Below, piece after piece: positions 17,873 through 28,180 of a stretch of 64,000 nucleotides of DNA (its first letter is position 1; each line of letters opens with the position of its first letter). The notes below the pieces were generated by a model, which was not told the DNA's origin, made no database searches, and saw nothing but the letters and a program-made list of their open reading frames with translations. Origin of the DNA: Erythrobacter colymbi. GTDB lineage: Bacteria > Pseudomonadota > Alphaproteobacteria > Sphingomonadales > Sphingomonadaceae. Made by a program: the position numbers and the translations under genes. The stretch covers positions 62,001 to 126,000 of the forward strand of contig NZ_MUYK01000001.1 of NCBI RefSeq assembly GCF_002155685.1. Reading direction: 5' to 3'.

Positions 17873-17965
17873 CAGGCCCCCCGCCTCTGGCCACACGTCC
17901 GCCGATGGCCTATCGTCCCCGCCAAGGCCCGGCGCATCACGACCGGGCCGCAAGGGGAGGGGCAT

Positions 17966-18463
17966 ATGCTGACCGAGCGCAGGCGCGCCCTGCTGGTCTT
18001 CAACGGGATCGGCCTGATCGCCACCGCCGTGCTGGCGGGTTGGCTCTATTTCTTCTTCACGCTGGGCGCGATCGACCTGTGGCCCTTCGTCACCGACGTG
18101 CCCGTGGCGATCCCGGGTGACCGGCGCGCGTGGAACATGGCGCACCTCGAAGGCATCACCAACGGCACCATGCTGATCGCCATCGGTGCGGCGGGCGGAT
18201 ATCTGAGGCTGGGCGACCGGGCGCAGGGCGTGCTGTTCTGGGCGGCGCTCGCTTTCGGCTGGCTGTTCACCCTGCCCGCCATCGCCAACGCCCTGTTCGG
18301 CACCCGCGGGCTGGAGTTCGGCGGTGGGCCGTTCGCGGGCGACGTCACCATCAACAACATCATCTTCCTCGCTGGATGGCCCGCGATGATCGGCGTGCAT
18401 CTCGCGGTCGCCCTGCTGCTGTGGGGCGCCTGGCAGCATCACCGCCACGGGAGCGGGCAATGA
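17966..18463 (+). CDS. Small four-TM membrane protein resembling styrene-oxide isomerase (StyC)
   Basis: The protein is 165 aa with four hydrophobic segments. The pattern WNMAHLEGITNGTMLIA, then GW about 40 residues on, then RGLEFGGGPFAGD matches what I recall of StyC (WARAH...NGMMVIA...RGLTFG...GD). The conserved histidine that ligates heme in StyC (His58) corresponds to His60 here. StyC isomerises epoxides to aldehydes by a Meinwald rearrangement. The assignment is from memory and unverified. The stop overlaps the next ATG by 4 bp, coupling it to a PF10118 protein. The next gene is not a known styrene-pathway enzyme. Confidence 0.6.
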   Translation: MLTERRRALLVFNGIGLIATAVLAGWLYFFFTLGAIDLWPFVTDVPVAIPGDRRAWNMAHLEGITNGTMLIAIGAAGGYLRLGDRAQGVLFWAALAFGWLFTLPAIANALFGTRGLEFGGGPFAGDVTINNIIFLAGWPAMIGVHLAVALLLWGAWQHHRHGSGQ

Positions 18464-19314
18464 CCGCGCCGATCCTCGTGCGCCGCATCCCCTTCGCCTT
18501 CGACGAGGGCATCGCCCCGGTCTGGCACACGCAGCGGCCCGAATGGAGCCACATGGTCAACGGCGCCTCGCTCGCCATGCCCTATCTCGAGCCCTTCCTG
18601 ATCAGGACCGTCACCGAGGCGCTGAAGCAGGTCGACGATCCCGCCCTCAAGGCCGACGTCCACGGCTTCATCGGGCAGGAGGGCGTCCACTTCCAGAGTC
18701 ACCGCCGCTACAACGAGATATTGAAGCGCCACTACCCCGAGCTTGAGCAGGTCGAGGCCGCGATGGAGGCCGATTACCGCCGCTTCCAGAAGCGCAGTCT
18801 GAAGTGGCGGCTGGCCTATACCGCCGGGTTCGAGACCATGACGATGGGCATCACCGAATGGCTGATCCGTTCGCGCCGCCAGCTGTTCGCGGGCGCCGAC
18901 AGCGCGATCGCCTCGCTGGTGCTGTGGCACATGGTCGAGGAGACCGAGCACAAGAATGTCGCCTGGGATCTCTACAACCACCTCTACGGCGACTGGCGCG
19001 GCCGCGCATGGGGGCTGGTGTGCGGGACGGTGCATGTCGCGCTCGCCAGCCGCAAGGGCTATGCCGCGATGCTGAAGCGCGACGGGCTGTGGCGCAATCC
19101 GGCGAGCCGCCTGCGGCTGTGGGCGATGGTCGCGCGCTTCCTGATCCACGCCTCGCCCGCGATGCTGCGCTCGCTGATGCCGGGCTACCACCCCGCCAAG
19201 GTGCGCGATCCGGCCTGGGTGGCGCATTGGGCCAGCGCCTATGCGGGCTTGCCCGAGGGCAGCATCCCGCTGCTCGACACCGCCGATCCGGAGATACCGG
19301 CGCGCCTTGCGTGA
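18460..19314 (+). CDS. PF10118-type predicted metal-dependent hydrolase (possible di-iron protein)
   Basis: This soluble protein of 284 aa starts at the ATG that overlaps the upstream stop. It matches the PF10118 'metal-dependent hydrolase' pattern with HGFIGQEGVHFQSH and HMVEETEHKN. The spacing of likely ligands (E44, E74-x-x-H77, E125, E161-x-x-H164) is that of a four-helix ferritin-like di-iron site. This suggests an oxygen-activating enzyme and not a hydrolase; that reading is inference. Its partner is the StyC-like isomerase. Confidence 0.75.
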   Translation: MTAPILVRRIPFAFDEGIAPVWHTQRPEWSHMVNGASLAMPYLEPFLIRTVTEALKQVDDPALKADVHGFIGQEGVHFQSHRRYNEILKRHYPELEQVEAAMEADYRRFQKRSLKWRLAYTAGFETMTMGITEWLIRSRRQLFAGADSAIASLVLWHMVEETEHKNVAWDLYNHLYGDWRGRAWGLVCGTVHVALASRKGYAAMLKRDGLWRNPASRLRLWAMVARFLIHASPAMLRSLMPGYHPAKVRDPAWVAHWASAYAGLPEGSIPLLDTADPEIPARLA

Positions 19315-19370
19315 GGGGGCGGGGCAGAAAGGTCTTTCTTATACCAGGTTAGCGTGCAATCTTTCCCGCC

Positions 19371-19742
19371 ATGGGGCGCATCTTTCAGACCTTCGCTTTT
19401 ATCCTGTTGGCCGCCGGAATGCCTGCTTTTGCAGCGGTTAAGGGCGAGCCGTTACCGGGTCGGAAGCCTGCTGCCGAACAGCAAAACAGCCAGCCGTCTG
19501 CGACAACAGAGCAAAGGTTGGAGCGACTGGAGAAGGAACTGGCCGACGCACGGTACCAGCGGGACATCGCGCAAATTCACGCCGATCTGATCGACCGACA
19601 GACCAGCTGGTTTGAACTTTTGATTGCTGGATTTGCAGCCGTTATCTCGGTTGTCGTGATCTACTTTTCATTTCGGTTCAGTAAAGCTGCAGTCGCTGAG
19701 GCCAAGCAAGAGGTCATTGAGTATAAAGAAAAATTGGACTAA
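19371..19742 (+). CDS. Membrane-anchor half of an interrupted TPR protein
   Basis: The fragment is 123 aa: signal-like N terminus (MGRIFQTFAFILLAAGMPAFA), a coiled coil (QRLERLEKELADARYQRD), a membrane helix (FELLIAGFAAVISVVVIYF) and the start of a second coiled coil (AVAEAKQEVIEYKEKLD). It ends at a TAA (19740-19742). The same frame continues through the stop into the TPR reading frame at 19764, with the coiled-coil heptads uninterrupted (RVESVKALAKNVEA). I read this as one gene split by a nonsense mutation, or a sequencing error. Codon use is visibly more AT-rich than in neighbours. Confidence 0.75.
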   Translation: MGRIFQTFAFILLAAGMPAFAAVKGEPLPGRKPAAEQQNSQPSATTEQRLERLEKELADARYQRDIAQIHADLIDRQTSWFELLIAGFAAVISVVVIYFSFRFSKAAVAEAKQEVIEYKEKLD

Positions 19743-19763
19743 CGGGTCGAAAGCGTCAAAGCC

Positions 19764-21605
19764 TTGGCCAAGAACGTTGAAGCGATCGCCGCGGAGGCAG
19801 AAACCAAGCTGGAAGCGCTGCGAGGTCATGAACAAACTGCCAAGCAGATTGTGGCCAATTTACCCCCCAATGAAACGCCCGCTGACGAAAAAGATCGCCA
19901 GACTCTGCGCGACATAGCGCGCGAAGCATTGGCGAAGCCGCGCGGTGAACGGTCGGTGGATGATTACCGAGCGCTCGTAATGGTTGCGATGTTGGATAAA
20001 GACTGGGAGGCCATGGAACGTCGTGCCGGCGCGATGACCTATATCTTCGAGGATGCCGACCCAGAGAGCTTGGCTTTTGCATATTTCCGGCGCGCCCATG
20101 CACTAAGCGAACTCGGTCGAGATGCTGAGCTGCTCCAAGCTCTTGATGACTTTGTTGCTCGCTTTGGCGATAGCTCGCTACCTGATCTGCAAAGGCAAGT
20201 CGCCATAGCGTTGTTTAACAAGGGCGTCACGCTTAGCCAACTCGACAGGTCAGAGGATGCCATTGCAACCTTCGACGATGTTCTGTCCCGATTTGAGGGC
20301 AGCTCTCTACCTGTGCTACAGGAGCAAGTGGCCAAGACCTTCTTGAACAAAGGTGTCACACTCGGCCAACTCAACCGGCCGGAGGATGAAGTTTCCGTTT
20401 ACGACGAGTTACTCACCCGCTTCGGGGACAGCGCCCTGCCTGCGCTTCAGGAGCAAGTGGCCAAGGCGCTGGTCAACAAAGGTATCACTCTCGGCCAGCT
20501 TGACCGGTCGGAAGATGAAATTGCTGTTTACGAAGAATTACTCACCCGCTTCGGGGATAGCGCCCTGCCTGCGCTTCAGGAGCAAGTGGCCAAAGCACTG
20601 ATTAGCAAGGGCATCTCGCTCGGCCAGCTTGACCGGGCCGAGGATGAGATTGCTGTTTATGACGAGTTACTCACCCGCTTCGGGGACAGCGTCCAGCCTT
20701 CGCTTCAGGAGCATGTGGCCAAAGCACTGGTCAACAAAGGCGTCACTCTCGGGGAGCTTGAGCGGTCCGAAAATGCAATTGCTGTTTATGACGAGGTGCT
20801 AGCCCGATTCGGGAAAAGTACATTGCCGGCGGTTCAGGAATGGGTGGCTGTAGCGCTGATCAATAAGGGAAGCAGGCTTGCTAAGCTTGATCAGTTCGAA
20901 AACGAGATTGCTGCCTACGATGAAGTAGTAGTTCGGTTTAGTAATAATCCTTTGCCTGTGCTCCAAGAACGCGTTGCCATGGCGTTAGTCAACAAAGGAG
21001 TGACGCAGGATCAGCATGATCGACCAGATCATGCGATTGCTACCTATGACCAAGTGCTAGCCCGATTTGGAGGCAGCGCGTTGCCAGTGCTTCATGATTG
21101 GGTGGCCACGGCGCTGATATACAAGGGAGTTGCATTAGGCAATCTTAAGCAGTTCGAAGATGAGATTGCTTTATATGACGATGTTGTAAACCGTTTTGGA
21201 GATAGCAAACTGCCGACAGTGCAGGAGAAGGTGGCCATGGCGCAGGTCTACAAGGGGGTCACGCTAGGCCAGCTTGAACGATCCACAGATTCCATTGCGT
21301 CTTTTGACAGTGTTTTGACCCGTTTTGGAAGCAGCGAACTGCCTGAGTTGCAGGAATGGGTGGCTAAGGCGCACTATAACAAGGCGTGCGTCTTTGGAAG
21401 GGGAGCCGATCTAGCAAATTGCATCGCGGCACTGGATCAATGGCGCATTTACGTTGGCAGATTGGATTGCGATAAAATTGCGAAGGATACCGATTTCGAT
21501 CGTGTGCGTGACGATCCGCAGTTCATCGCCTTCCTTGCAGAAAATGGTTGCGCCCCTCCGCCCAAGCCCAAGCGTCAACGCAAGCCTCGTAAGCCCAGTG
21601 CCTAG
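19764..21605 (+). CDS. TPR-repeat protein (C-terminal part of interrupted gene)
   Basis: The protein is 613 aa from a TTG with no Shine-Dalgarno, in the same frame as the upstream anchor. After a coiled coil there are ten ~43-residue TPR-like units of the form RFGDS.LP.LQ..VA.AL.NKG..LGQL.R.ED.IA.YDE. The tail is Lys/Pro/Arg-rich (PPKPKPKRQRKPRKP). TPR arrays bind partner proteins; the partner is unknown. Three units (20390-20795) are almost identical at DNA level, so the array has changed copy number recently. GC content is clearly lower than in flanking genes (about 48% over 20941-21000 by hand count), suggesting acquisition. Confidence 0.8.
   Translation: MAKNVEAIAAEAETKLEALRGHEQTAKQIVANLPPNETPADEKDRQTLRDIAREALAKPRGERSVDDYRALVMVAMLDKDWEAMERRAGAMTYIFEDADPESLAFAYFRRAHALSELGRDAELLQALDDFVARFGDSSLPDLQRQVAIALFNKGVTLSQLDRSEDAIATFDDVLSRFEGSSLPVLQEQVAKTFLNKGVTLGQLNRPEDEVSVYDELLTRFGDSALPALQEQVAKALVNKGITLGQLDRSEDEIAVYEELLTRFGDSALPALQEQVAKALISKGISLGQLDRAEDEIAVYDELLTRFGDSVQPSLQEHVAKALVNKGVTLGELERSENAIAVYDEVLARFGKSTLPAVQEWVAVALINKGSRLAKLDQFENEIAAYDEVVVRFSNNPLPVLQERVAMALVNKGVTQDQHDRPDHAIATYDQVLARFGGSALPVLHDWVATALIYKGVALGNLKQFEDEIALYDDVVNRFGDSKLPTVQEKVAMAQVYKGVTLGQLERSTDSIASFDSVLTRFGSSELPELQEWVAKAHYNKACVFGRGADLANCIAALDQWRIYVGRLDCDKIAKDTDFDRVRDDPQFIAFLAENGCAPPPKPKRQRKPRKPSA
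20390..20795 (+). repeat. Three near-identical 129-bp tandem repeats in the TPR gene
   Basis: The string ttactcacccgcttcgggga recurs at 20409, 20538 and 20667, exactly 129 bp apart (43 codons). The rest of each unit is nearly unchanged. Older, diverged units flank them on both sides. Confidence 0.9.
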
Positions 21606-21649
21606 TCGGCACCCGCCTCTCGACACCCCATCCGAATCCCTCTAATCCC

Positions 21650-23673
<2,024 letters not shown>

Positions 23674-23689
23674 GGCCTCCTTTCCCCCT

Positions 23690-23830
23690 CCCCCCGGGGA
23701 GGGGGTACGGGGGTGGGGGCTCCACTGTGCGAGGGAGGGGCAAGGGATCGGACGCCGAGCCCCCATCCCCAACCCCTTCCCCCAAGGGAAGGGGCTTGAT
23801 AGGTTCCTCTTTGAAGGGGGAGGGAAGCCA
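23690..23830. repeat. GC-hairpin intergenic repeat (ccccctcccc family)
   Basis: Several G/C tracts form nested inverted repeats: ccccctccccccggggaggggg near 23690, cccccatccccaacccc pairing back to acgggggtgggggc, and ccccttcccccaagggaagggg near 23775. This is another dispersed palindromic element with the same cccctccc/gggagggg logic as family A. It fills the thiC-ridA gap. Confidence 0.6.
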
Positions 23831-23832
23831 CC

Positions 23833-24303
23833 ATGCACCACGCACACATCACCCGCGCCGCTGCCGCTCTGGCGCTCGCGCTGGCCGCCACTGCCGCCCA
23901 TGCCGGCGAGCCCAAGCAGGCCATCATGCCCGAGAACGCAGAGGCCCGCGCCTTCCAGGAGGCGGTGGGCTTCTCCGACGCGGTGATCCACGGCGACACC
24001 ATCTACCTTTCGGGCGTGGTCGCCGCACCGCGCGAGGGCGAGACCAGCCTCGTCCCCGCCTACGAACGCGCCTTCGCCCGCCTCGACGCGACCCTCAAGC
24101 GCCTCGGCGCGAGCTGGGACGACGTGCTGGTGTTCGACACCTTCCACGCGGGAAAAATGAGCGCGCAGCTCGACGATCTGGTGACGGTCAAGAACCGCTA
24201 CATCAAAGCCCCCTTCCCGGCCTGGACCGCGGTGGGCGTGACCGAGTTGTACGAGCCGACCGCGGTGACGGAGATCAAGCTGACGGTGAGGAAGCCGGGG
24301 TGA
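23833..24303 (+). CDS. Exported RidA (YjgF/YER057c/UK114) family protein
   Basis: The protein is 156 aa. A signal peptide (residues 1-25, ending AAHAGE) precedes a RidA-type chorismate-mutase-like fold (IYLSGVVAAP, AFARLDATLKRLGASWDDVL, FPAWTAVGVTELYEPTAVTEIKLTV). Cytosolic RidA hydrolyses reactive enamine/imine intermediates from PLP enzymes. The arginine that anchors substrate in RidA is not obvious here: the segment reads PAWTAVGV where RidA has an R near this point. An exported, possibly non-deaminase member is therefore likely. Confidence 0.8.
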   Translation: MHHAHITRAAAALALALAATAAHAGEPKQAIMPENAEARAFQEAVGFSDAVIHGDTIYLSGVVAAPREGETSLVPAYERAFARLDATLKRLGASWDDVLVFDTFHAGKMSAQLDDLVTVKNRYIKAPFPAWTAVGVTELYEPTAVTEIKLTVRKPG

Positions 24304-24383
24304 GACTTTTGATGCGTTTGGATCGTTGCACTTTCGAGCAAAATCGAGCAGGCTAACATGGTCCCCCTTGTCTGAAGGCGTTT

Positions 24384-25490
24384 ATGCAGATCGAAGCCAA
24401 AACAGTTCGTCCTGAGCAGCTTCTGCTTGATCCGAATAATTATCGATTCCATGATTTGAATGGCTATAGACCAGTTAGTCGTGCCAGATATGCTGAACAG
24501 GGCGTGCAAGATCGCGCACTTCAATTTCTGAGAGATACGGCATCATTCGATCTTAATGCACTTCGAGACTCTATTATTTCAAATGGATTTGTCCCATTTG
24601 AACAAATTGTAGTCGAGACTTATGATGGCGAGGGTGATAATGCTCGTTACGTGGTAGTTGAGGGTAATCGGCGCACGGCTGCAATCAAAACTATCTTGGC
24701 TGACTGCAATGGTGGTGGATTGGATCTTTCCAAAGATGTTGTTGATACGCTACAGCAATTCACAGTCATTGAAATTGTCGGCACTGATGCTGAGCGGGCT
24801 AATTACCAAAAAACCCTCATGGCAATACGGCACGTTGCGGGTATTCGTGAATGGGGCCCCTATCAGCAAGCGCGACTTGTTGTTGAAATGTACGACAAAG
24901 AAGAGGGGGCATTCGGTCCAGTCGCGCAGCGCATAGGGATCAATGCTAGAGAAGTGGCTCGCCGATATCGTGCTTCAAAAGCGCTAGAGCAGATGGAGAA
25001 AGACGATGAGTATGGCGATCGAGCTGATCCGAAATTATATGCATTCTTTCATGAGGCGGTGTCGCAGCCGAAAGTCAGAGAGTGGTTGAAGTTCTCCGAT
25101 GAAACGTACGCTGCTGAAGATGCAGAAGCGCGAAAGTTGTTTTATGAACTTCTGACCCCTCGCGAGATTGATGGAGCGAAGCTGCCTCCAAAGCTCCAGA
25201 GTGCCAACCCGCAGGTCCGGCAGTTGAAAGATATTGTCGACAAACCAGTTCCATTGAAGGTTCTTGCTGATCCTGAGCGAACTTTTCATGATGCACTGAA
25301 GTCGGCTGAAGCTGAAACTTCCTCCGATGAAACAGGTCTACTTGAGCACGCTATTGGCGTCGCACTTAACTCCCTAAAGCAGCCTAGTATCGATGCCTGG
25401 CTTAGCCCTGATGAGGATGCCAAAGCTCTCTGGACCGAGTTCGTGGCTTTGGTCGATAAGGTTCGTGCCTTTATGCAACAGCAAGCATGA
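24384..25490 (+). CDS. ParB-like (ParB/Srx-fold) DNA-binding protein, gene 1 of a two-gene cassette
   Basis: The protein is 368 aa. Residues ~5-120 resemble the ParB N-terminal domain: LRDSIISNGFVPFEQIVVE then a GERR-like box written VVEGNRRTAAIK. A helix-turn-helix-like stretch follows (FGPVAQRIGINAREVARRYRAS). The C-terminal ~150 residues are not recognised. ParB/Srx folds bind CTP/ATP or act as nucleases. The gene is strongly AT-rich (35% GC over 24541-24600 by hand count, against 75% over 22741-22800 in thiC). It overlaps the next gene by 4 bp (ATGA). It is not a chromosomal ParB, which would lie beside parA. Confidence 0.75.
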   Translation: MQIEAKTVRPEQLLLDPNNYRFHDLNGYRPVSRARYAEQGVQDRALQFLRDTASFDLNALRDSIISNGFVPFEQIVVETYDGEGDNARYVVVEGNRRTAAIKTILADCNGGGLDLSKDVVDTLQQFTVIEIVGTDAERANYQKTLMAIRHVAGIREWGPYQQARLVVEMYDKEEGAFGPVAQRIGINAREVARRYRASKALEQMEKDDEYGDRADPKLYAFFHEAVSQPKVREWLKFSDETYAAEDAEARKLFYELLTPREIDGAKLPPKLQSANPQVRQLKDIVDKPVPLKVLADPERTFHDALKSAEAETSSDETGLLEHAIGVALNSLKQPSIDAWLSPDEDAKALWTEFVALVDKVRAFMQQQA

Positions 25491-26368
25491 AGCTTCCATT
25501 AGTTGTAGCTAGTCTGGAGGAAGAGATCGGCCTTAATGGCGGCCCACGAGACTTGCAGCGTGCAATCGAAGCAGTCTTGGTGTCTAAGCATGGACTTCCA
25601 CCAATTCAATCTGCGGAGCATGCTGATCGTCTGAAGGACCGAATTGCAAGCTTCATTTCCGAACGTGAGGCTACAACTCTCGATGCGGGTGGAAGCCCAG
25701 TACTTCGAGTTATAGGTTCTGTTAGTACCTTAGTGGCAGGGTTTTGCTATCCATTGCCTGGCGAGGACCCAGAATTAAACTTAATGAGAGCAAGGCGAGC
25801 TCACGTCAGCGCTATTTTCGACCGCATGAGGGCATTGAGTTTCGCGGAATTCGAGAAGTTCGGCGCTCGCTTTCTGCGGGAACTCGGTGCAAGAATCGGA
25901 CGCGTTACCCCTCAGAGTAATGATCAGGGAATCGATTTTTATGGAGAATTCTCACTCAGGCAAGTGCATGCGGCGCCGGAGCCTTTCCTTGTCTTAGCCA
26001 AAGAGGTGCGCTTATTGTTTGCGGGTCAAGCAAAACACTATCCAAACAGATCGATAGGACCATCCGAAATAAGAGAGTTAATTGGTGCCTTGACTCTTGC
26101 TAGGACAAAGACCCACTCCTCCGATGGGGTTGATATTTTCAAAGATCTATCTATTAGACCATTTACACCCGTAATGGCGCTAATTTTTACTACAGGAGAG
26201 CTGACAAGTGGGGCTGTGAGATTGTCAGAAGCTGCTGGAATTATCGCAAAGACTGGACTTCAGCTTGCTGTTTTCCTCGCGGATAGGGGTGTCGGGTTAG
26301 TAGGGGGCGAAGGAAACCAGAATTTTGATGAGCACGCGTTTCTAGATTGGCTTCACGCTGACGCTTGA
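25487..26368 (+). CDS. Mrr-like restriction endonuclease, gene 2 of the cassette
   Basis: The protein is 293 aa. Residues ~1-110 form an unrecognised N-terminal domain. Residues ~115-290 look like an Mrr-type PD-(D/E)XK nuclease: helix with E121/E123 (FAEFEKFGARFLRELG), then the active site GID (D150) and Q181-A-K183 (AGQAKHY), the QxK variant common in Mrr enzymes. The following IRELIGAL helix and a final ADRGVGLVG strand also fit. It shares base composition and a 4-bp overlap with the ParB-like gene, so they are probably one unit. Cleavage of modified or foreign DNA is the likely role, by inference. Confidence 0.75.
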   Translation: MKLPLVVASLEEEIGLNGGPRDLQRAIEAVLVSKHGLPPIQSAEHADRLKDRIASFISEREATTLDAGGSPVLRVIGSVSTLVAGFCYPLPGEDPELNLMRARRAHVSAIFDRMRALSFAEFEKFGARFLRELGARIGRVTPQSNDQGIDFYGEFSLRQVHAAPEPFLVLAKEVRLLFAGQAKHYPNRSIGPSEIRELIGALTLARTKTHSSDGVDIFKDLSIRPFTPVMALIFTTGELTSGAVRLSEAAGIIAKTGLQLAVFLADRGVGLVGGEGNQNFDEHAFLDWLHADA

Positions 26369-26454
26369 TTGCGCACCGAAACGCAAAGCGACGAGCTCAA
26401 TTATTGGCGCACGCCCCCCTTTCCTACACCCCCCTTGCGAGTCATCCTCCCCCG

Positions 26455-27129
26455 ATGACCCGCGCTTCCTCCCCCCGCTCGCCCCGGTCTGCAACCCGCA
26501 GCGCTCTGCGTGCTGTGCCGGACGCCCGCTCCGGCTCCGCCGATCCGCCATCGCGCCACGACAGCTGGCCGCTCGATCTGCAAGCCGCGTTCCTGCGCGC
26601 GCTCTCGGCGACGCACTCGGTCTCCGAGGCGGCAAAGTCGGTCGGGCGGTCGCGGCAGTCGGCGTACCGGCTGCGCTCGCGGCTGAAAGGCCAGCCCTTC
26701 GATCTCGCGTGGGAGGTGGCGTTCCACCATTCCTATGACGTGCTCGCCCATGCGGCGCTCGACCGGGCGCTGAACGGGGTCGAGGTGCCGGTCTATTACA
26801 AGGGCGAGCTGGTCGACACCTATCGCCGCTTCGACGAGCGGCTGACGGTGGCGCTGCTCGGGCGCTTCACCCTGGGCGGCAATCCGGGGTTCGGGCGGCT
26901 GGGACCGATGGCCGAGCGCCATGCGCGCGATTTCGAGAGCCTGCTGGCGAAGGTCGCGGCCGGCGAGGCGGTGGAGACGGGGGCGCGCTCTCCCGAGGAG
27001 CCGGGCGAGATCGAGGCGATGCACCGCTTCGTGCCCGGATCGCATTCCCGCGCCGATCCCCACTGTCCGTCCGGCTGGTCGGACGAGGAAATTATGAAGA
27101 CATTACAGGAGAATGGCTGGACAGAGTGA
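26455..27129 (+). CDS. Hypothetical protein with N-terminal disordered tail and HTH-like segment
   Basis: The protein is 224 aa from the ATG at 26455. The first ~40 residues are Ser/Arg/Pro-rich. Residues ~55-80 (ALSATHSVSEAAKSVGRSRQSAYRLRSR) look like a helix-turn-helix of the resolvase/terminase-small-subunit kind. The remainder is helical and ends in SDEEIMKTLQENGW. It returns to high GC, so it is outside the AT-rich cassette. Function unknown. Confidence 0.65.
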   Translation: MTRASSPRSPRSATRSALRAVPDARSGSADPPSRHDSWPLDLQAAFLRALSATHSVSEAAKSVGRSRQSAYRLRSRLKGQPFDLAWEVAFHHSYDVLAHAALDRALNGVEVPVYYKGELVDTYRRFDERLTVALLGRFTLGGNPGFGRLGPMAERHARDFESLLAKVAAGEAVETGARSPEEPGEIEAMHRFVPGSHSRADPHCPSGWSDEEIMKTLQENGWTE

Positions 27130-27173
27130 GGCGGACACGGTGTCCGCTTTGTCCGCTTCGCTGTCTTTGTATT

Positions 27174-27410
27174 GCGACCCTGCCTCCGCAGGGTCGTCCT
27201 CGGCGCTGTTCCCTTCGCTCCGCTACGGGGCGCCTGCGGCTCGGCCGCGTGGCCTCGCGGTCGCTGGCGCGACCGGTGGTGTTGGTTTTGCGACCCTGCC
27301 TCCGCAGGGTCGTCCTCGGTGCGTTTCGATCCCTGCGGGATCGAGCACCTGCGGCTCGCGCGCGTGCGATCGCGGTCGCTGCGCGACCGAGATGGTTCGC
27401 GTTGCAGCTC
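27174..27410. repeat. Duplicated ~116-bp noncoding unit with internal hairpin
   Basis: The string gcgaccctgcctccgcaggg begins at 27174 and again at 27290. Each copy continues with tcgtcctcgg, then cctgcggctcg, then gcggtcgct and gcgcgaccg. Each carries a hairpin gaccctgc-ctcc-gcagggtc. The 386-bp gap between 27129 and 27516 holds nothing else recognisable except a gtccgctt doublet at its left end. Confidence 0.75.
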
Positions 27411-27515
27411 GCTGCGGGTGGTGTCGTGGTGGGGAACCCCGGTTGGTGCTCTGGTTTAGTGCGCGCAGGCCCGGTCGTCGCACACTCTCTTCTCCCCTAC
27501 ACGAGGAGAGACAGC

Positions 27516-28055
27516 ATGACCGATCGTGATCCGATACCGCCCGGCACCCAGCGCTCCGGCGTGCGGCCCGAGGGCGTCAGTGCGGCCGAGGACGCCCGCA
27601 ACCGCGCCAACCAGGATGCGGCGCGCCGGCCGGGGGTCGATGCGAACAACGCGCTCGATCACCGCGGGCACATGACCGCGACCCCGCACGAGGGCAGCGC
27701 CTACCAGCCCCTGCGCGTAGGCTCGGGCGAGCAGCGCCAGCGGGACGAGGACAGCGCCTATGTGCTCGATCAGGGCGCGGATGCGGATGATGGCGAAGGG
27801 GTCAGCCGGCGCGGGCCGGGGCGCACGCATGGCGATGCACGGCGCGAGACGGAGTCGGCCCCCGGCGGCGGGAGCGTCTACCGCCCGCTCGCCGATGATC
27901 CGAGCAATCTCGAGGAGCGCGAGGACAGGCCACGCGACAATCCGGCGGTGCCGGTCCGGCAGGGCACGGGTGACAGCGGCCCGGGCGAACAGATCAGCGA
28001 GCGCCCCGAACACAACGACCCGCGCGGCATGCCGGGTGAGACGGGACGGGGGTAG
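27516..28055 (+). CDS. Hydrophilic, disordered hypothetical protein
   Basis: The protein is 179 aa and rich in Arg, Asp, Glu, Gly, Pro; there is no hydrophobic core and no Cys. Two internal motifs recur: EGSAYQPLRVG / GGSVYRPLADD, and SAYVLDQGAD. The ATG at 27516 has a gaggag Shine-Dalgarno. The composition suggests an intrinsically disordered or stress-protective protein. No family recognised. Confidence 0.6.
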   Translation: MTDRDPIPPGTQRSGVRPEGVSAAEDARNRANQDAARRPGVDANNALDHRGHMTATPHEGSAYQPLRVGSGEQRQRDEDSAYVLDQGADADDGEGVSRRGPGRTHGDARRETESAPGGGSVYRPLADDPSNLEEREDRPRDNPAVPVRQGTGDSGPGEQISERPEHNDPRGMPGETGRG

Positions 28056-28180
28056 CGGGTGGCTGATCTTGAACGCCACTCGGCGCGTAGCGCTGCAAGC
28101 CCGAACGGGCGCCCGCAGCGACGCGTCCGCAGGGCGTGTGAGCGAGAATTTCGCGCGCCGGATGGCGTGCGGAACACCAG

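Noticed and set aside
20390-20795. Regular 129-bp repeats considered as a CRISPR-like array
   Set aside because: Repeats are coding TPR units with no unique spacers.
28056-28180. Intergenic region between the disordered protein and GGDEF gene considered as a small RNA
   Set aside because: No promoter, terminator or strong hairpin visible.
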